This document shows positions 61,143-64,000 of a stretch of DNA of 64,000 nt, piece by piece. Position numbers and translations under genes: made by a program. The DNA comes from AP-15 sp963775875 (lineage in GTDB: Bacteria; Pseudomonadota; Alphaproteobacteria; ATCC43930; CGMCC-115725): contig CAVZKP010000016.1 of assembly GCA_963775875.1 (NCBI GenBank), positions 124,001 through 188,000 on the forward strand, in the 5' to 3' direction. The notes under the pieces are model-generated. The model worked only from the letters and a program-made list of their open reading frames with translations, was not told the DNA's origin and made no database searches. Numbering within the stretch: the stretch's first letter is position 1; every line of letters begins with the position of its first letter.

Positions 61143-61259
61143 TCGGCATCGCCCGGTCGTCCCGTCGACCGCTTCCGGGACCCCGGCCGCGATGCAGGCT
61201 GGACGCGGCCCGGTTCGCGACTCACATTGGGGCTCGCATCCGCTTCGGAGGGATCGGCG

Positions 61260-62141
61260 ATGGAATTGGGAAAGCTCGGCGTCTGGCTGTCGATGGACAG
61301 CATGAATGCCGCGGCGTGCGCGGCCTTTGCCAAGCGGGTCGAAGACTGGGGGTATGGCGCCCTATGGATGCCGGAGAGCCGCGGGCGCAACGCGCTGGTG
61401 CTATCCTCGTGGCTGCTCGCCCATACGCAAAAGCTGATCGTCGCCACCGGCATCGCCAACATCTATGCCCGCGACCCGATGGCGATGGCGAACGGCCAGC
61501 GCACCCTCGCCGAGCAGTCGGCCGGCCGCTTTCTGCTCGGCGTCGGGGTGTCGCACCGGCCGATGGTCGAGGGATTGCGCGGGCACCGCTATGGCCGGCC
61601 GGTGGCGACGATGCGCGCCTATCTCGAGGCGATGCGCAAGGCGCCCTATCAGGCGGTGCCGCCGCCCGAGACGCCGCCGACCGTGGTCGCGGCATTGGGT
61701 CCGCGGATGATGGCGTTGTCGGGCGAACTCGCCGACGGGGCGCACCCTTACAACACCACGCCGCAGCACACCGCCGAGGCGCGCGCGATCCTCGGCCCGG
61801 GCAAATTGCTGTGCCCGGAGGTGTGGGTGTTGCGCGAAACCGACCCGGCGACGGCGCGGGGTATGGCGCGCGCGGCGCTGTCGCACTACCTGCAGCTCGA
61901 AAACTACGTCAACGCCTGGCGCGGCCAGGGCTTCAGCGAAGCCGATTTCGGCGGCGGCGGCTCCGAGCGGTTTATCGACGCGATCGTCGCCTGGGGCGAC
62001 GAGGCCGCGATCCGCGCGCGGATCCAACAGCATTGGGACGCCGGCGCCGACCATGTCTGCATCCAGCCGATCGGTCCGCAGGGCTCGCGCCAGCTCGATG
62101 AAAGCGTTCTCGCCATGCTGGCGCCGGCGCAGCGATCTTGA
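61260..62141 (+). CDS. LLM-class F420-type oxidoreductase
   Basis: 293 residues. MELGKLGVWLSMDSMNAAACAAFAKRVEDWGYGALWMPESRGRNALVLSSWLLAHTQKLIVATGIANIYARDPMAMANGQRTLAEQSAGRFLLGVGVSHRP is the TIGR03620-like LLM subgroup. The barrel is complete to GADHVCIQPIG. No other F420 gene is in the window. Third LLM locus here. GGAGGGATCGGCG precedes the ATG. Confidence 0.9.
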   Translation: MELGKLGVWLSMDSMNAAACAAFAKRVEDWGYGALWMPESRGRNALVLSSWLLAHTQKLIVATGIANIYARDPMAMANGQRTLAEQSAGRFLLGVGVSHRPMVEGLRGHRYGRPVATMRAYLEAMRKAPYQAVPPPETPPTVVAALGPRMMALSGELADGAHPYNTTPQHTAEARAILGPGKLLCPEVWVLRETDPATARGMARAALSHYLQLENYVNAWRGQGFSEADFGGGGSERFIDAIVAWGDEAAIRARIQQHWDAGADHVCIQPIGPQGSRQLDESVLAMLAPAQRS

Positions 62142-62234
62142 CGGGTTCCGATGCCCAACCGACATTGTTCGCGCCGATCTCGGCGGAAGCAGCGCCGGCG
62201 AACGCGCCGGCCCGGACAATGAGGATGATTGGCC

Positions 62235-62627
62235 ATGTATTCGGAAACCACCCGATCGATCATCGTCACGGTCAAGCCGTTCTACCTGGAGGACCAATCC
62301 TCTCCGGCCGAAGACCACTATGTTTGGGCCTATCACGTGCGCATCGAGAACCAGGGCAAGGAAACGGTCCAGCTGCGCCGCCGGCACTGGAAGATTACCG
62401 ACAGCCGCGGCCAGATGCAGGAAGTGCGCGGTCCCGGCGTGGTCGGCGAGCAGCCGGTCCTCGGCCCCGGCGAAAGCTTCGAATACACCAGCGGCACGCC
62501 GCTGCCGACCCCGTCCGGGATCATGGTCGGCAGCTACGAGATGGAGACCCGCGGCGGCGAAAGCTTTTCGGTGCAGATCCCGGCCTTCTCGCTCGACAGC
62601 CCGCACCAGCCGGTTCGGCTCAACTGA
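62235..62627 (+). CDS. apaG: ApaG (Co2+/Mg2+ efflux-linked, FN3-like)
   Basis: 130 residues. IIVTVKPFYLEDQSSPAEDHYVWAYHVRIENQGKETVQLRRRHWKITDSRGQMQEVRGPGVVGEQPVLGPGESFEYTSGTPLPTPSGIMVGSY is the full ApaG sequence pattern with the GPGVVGEQP and TSGTPL loops. Beta-sandwich, cytoplasmic; its exact role is unsettled. ATG 62235 (a TTG two codons earlier is not needed). Confidence 0.95.
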   Translation: MYSETTRSIIVTVKPFYLEDQSSPAEDHYVWAYHVRIENQGKETVQLRRRHWKITDSRGQMQEVRGPGVVGEQPVLGPGESFEYTSGTPLPTPSGIMVGSYEMETRGGESFSVQIPAFSLDSPHQPVRLN

Positions 62628-62699
62628 ACGCCGCGGGCCGCGGCCCGGGTCCGGGCCGGTGCTTCGGGTTCAACCTATCCACCAGAAAAGAGACCTTTG

Positions 62700-63359
62700 A
62701 TGTCGCGAGTTTTCGAGCCGCCCCTGTCTGCGCCGCAGCCCCGCTCCCGGCTGATCGCCGCCCCGCCCCGGCCGAGCCGCGCCGAGGCCGAAGCGGCGGT
62801 CCGCACCCTGATCCGCTGGGCCGGCGACGACCCGGAACGCGAGGGGCTGCTCGGCACCCCGGACCGCGTCGTGCGCGCCTACCGCGAATTCTTCAGCGGC
62901 TACGACGAGGATCCGGTGGCGCTGCTGCACCGCACCTTCGAGGAGACCGACGGCTATGACGAGATCGTCGTGCTGAAGGACATCCGCTTCGAATCGCATT
63001 GCGAGCACCACATCGCCCCGATCATCGGCAAGGTCCATGTCGCCTATCTGCCGAACAACCGGGTGGTCGGCATCTCGAAACTGGCGCGGCTGGTCGACGT
63101 CTTCGCCAAGCGGCTGCAGATCCAGGAAAAGATGACCTCGCAGATCGCCAACACGCTGGACGAGGTGCTGCAGCCCAAGGGGGTCGCCGTGGTCATCGAG
63201 GCGGCGCACCAATGCATGACCACCCGCGGCGTGCACAAGCCCGGCGTCACCATGGTGACGAGCCGCATGCTCGGCGCCTTTCGCGATGATCCGTCGAGCC
63301 GGCGCGAGGTGCTGTCGATGATCGGCACGCCGGGCGGCGCCCAGCTCCACAACGTCTGA
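62700..63359 (+). CDS. folE: GTP cyclohydrolase I FolE
   Basis: 219 residues. RFESHCEHHIAPIIGKVHVAYLPNNRVVGISKLARLVDVFAKRLQIQEKMTSQIANTLDE has the zinc ligand Cys and the histidine pair, and VIEAAHQCMTTRGVHKPGVTMVTSRMLGAF the second cysteine (HQCM). Type I enzyme, GTP to 7,8-dihydroneopterin triphosphate, the first folate step. Complete length. ATG 62700 (TTG one codon earlier). Confidence 0.96.
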   Translation: MSRVFEPPLSAPQPRSRLIAAPPRPSRAEAEAAVRTLIRWAGDDPEREGLLGTPDRVVRAYREFFSGYDEDPVALLHRTFEETDGYDEIVVLKDIRFESHCEHHIAPIIGKVHVAYLPNNRVVGISKLARLVDVFAKRLQIQEKMTSQIANTLDEVLQPKGVAVVIEAAHQCMTTRGVHKPGVTMVTSRMLGAFRDDPSSRREVLSMIGTPGGAQLHNV

Positions 63360-63377
63360 CCCTCGCCGGCTCGGAAG

Positions 63378-64000
63378 ATGGGCGAAGCGGCGGTTGCGAT
63401 CCTCGAGCGGCTGGTCGCCTTCGACACGGTTTCGGCAAAATCGAACCTCGACCTGATCGGCTGGGTCGCCGACTATCTCGACGGCTACGGCATCGCCAGC
63501 GCGCTGAGCCGCAACGCCGACGGCACCAAGGCGAATTTGTTCGCGACGATCGGTCCCGGCGAGCGCGGCGGGATCATCCTGTCGGGCCACACCGATGTGG
63601 TGCCGGTCGAGGGTCAGGCCTGGACCAGCGACCCGTTCCGGCTCGAAGCCCGCCCGGCGGATCAGGGTTCGGACCGCCTCTATGGGCGCGGCGCCGCCGA
63701 TATGAAGGGGTTTATCGCGCTCTGCCTGGCATTGGTGCCGCAGGCATTGGCGCGGCCGCTCGAAATCCCGCTGCACCTGGCTCTGAGCTATGACGAAGAG
63801 GTCGGCTGCCTCGGCGTGCCGGGGCTGATCCGCAGCCTGCCCGCAGGCGCGGCGCGCCCATTGCTGGCGATCATCGGCGAGCCGACCGGGATGCAGGTCG
63901 CCAACGCGCATAAGGGCATCCACTTCCTGCGCACCCGGGTCACCGGGCACGAGGCGCATTCGAGCACGCCCGCGCGCGGGGTCAACGCGATCGCCGCGGC
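63378..64000 (+). CDS. argE: Acetylornithine deacetylase ArgE, 3' end outside window
   Basis: 207 codons are visible and the frame is open to the window end. MGEAAVAILERLVAFDTVSAKSNLDLIGWVADYL, LSGHTDVVPV (metal His and Asp), RGAADMKGFIALCLAL (bridging Asp) and ALSYDEEVGCLGVPGL (catalytic Glu pair) match M20-family ArgE. Releases ornithine from N-acetylornithine. Begins 19 bases after folE; GGAAG precedes the ATG. Confidence 0.92.
   Translation, partial: MGEAAVAILERLVAFDTVSAKSNLDLIGWVADYLDGYGIASALSRNADGTKANLFATIGPGERGGIILSGHTDVVPVEGQAWTSDPFRLEARPADQGSDRLYGRGAADMKGFIALCLALVPQALARPLEIPLHLALSYDEEVGCLGVPGLIRSLPAGAARPLLAIIGEPTGMQVANAHKGIHFLRTRVTGHEAHSSTPARGVNAIAA

Noticed and set aside
1..64000. 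tRNA, rRNA or CRISPR arrays
   Set aside because: No cloverleaf, rRNA-like or regularly spaced repeat sequence was seen on either strand; a covariance-model scan would be needed to exclude tRNAs fully.

Overview
The window looks like chromosomal DNA from a GC-rich (roughly two thirds G+C) alphaproteobacterium, plausibly a soil or freshwater Rhodospirillales/Hyphomicrobiales relative. This is inferred from gene content (RibB with a degenerate GTP-cyclohydrolase-like domain, AmpG, UgpBAE, many CaiB/BaiF CoA-transferases, SDRs, TIM-barrel amidohydrolases, luciferase-like flavin oxidoreductases) and from dispersed palindromic intergenic repeats of the type common in that class. No rRNA, tRNA, CRISPR array, transposase or integrated phage was found.

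Layout. 1-2400: a MetX-like hydrolase cut by the window edge, two gene stumps meeting tail to tail (SDR and nitronate monooxygenase), and a CaiB/BaiF CoA-transferase. 2742-7895: a five-gene operon (AMP-dependent ligase, 2-oxoacid dehydrogenase E1 alpha, E1 beta, E2, acyl carrier protein) in which every junction is an ATGA overlap. 8.2-9.7 kb: amidohydrolase and Rieske ferredoxin. 9.8-13.7 kb (minus): a glycerol-3-phosphate-type ABC importer (ugpB, an unknown gene, ugpA, ugpE) without its ATPase gene. 13.9-23.2 kb: YgjP-like metalloprotease, AmpG, cyclophilin, oxidoreductases, a second amidohydrolase, a secreted beta-helix protein and a FrnE-like thioredoxin-fold protein. 23.4-26.9 kb: a VPEP-anchored surface protein followed by three tandem tail-collar-domain proteins, a DUF6916-like protein and a GNAT acetyltransferase. 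27-36 kb: acyl-CoA ligase, SDR, phosphotransferase plus DUF6285, RibB, an MFS carrier and several unknown membrane proteins. 36-47.8 kb: creatininase family protein, TrmJ, cysS, flavin oxidoreductases, vapBC, an SDR/HpaB-family divergent pair, higBA and glnS. 47.8-64 kb: a very large VanZ-VanZ-O-antigen-ligase fusion, catabolic enzymes, ModE/ModA, an ABC-2 exporter with MarR, a double DUF427 protein, ApaG, FolE and the start of ArgE.

Two cross-cutting observations matter for using this annotation. First, at least seven genes, including cysS and glnS, are broken by indels that are nearly all single-base insertions. This fits long-read sequencing error better than real gene decay, although the 3' third of cysS is much worse than the rest. 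Second, two families of palindromic repeats recur, and copies of one lie inside or against coding sequence (Rieske gene, DUF6285 gene, ampG, trmJ).

The best candidates for new biology are the translationally coupled E1/E2/ACP/ligase operon, the VanZ-VanZ-Wzy fusion with an internal soluble domain, the tail-collar cluster with no phage around it, and the Ugp-type importer carrying an unknown gene in place of an ATPase.
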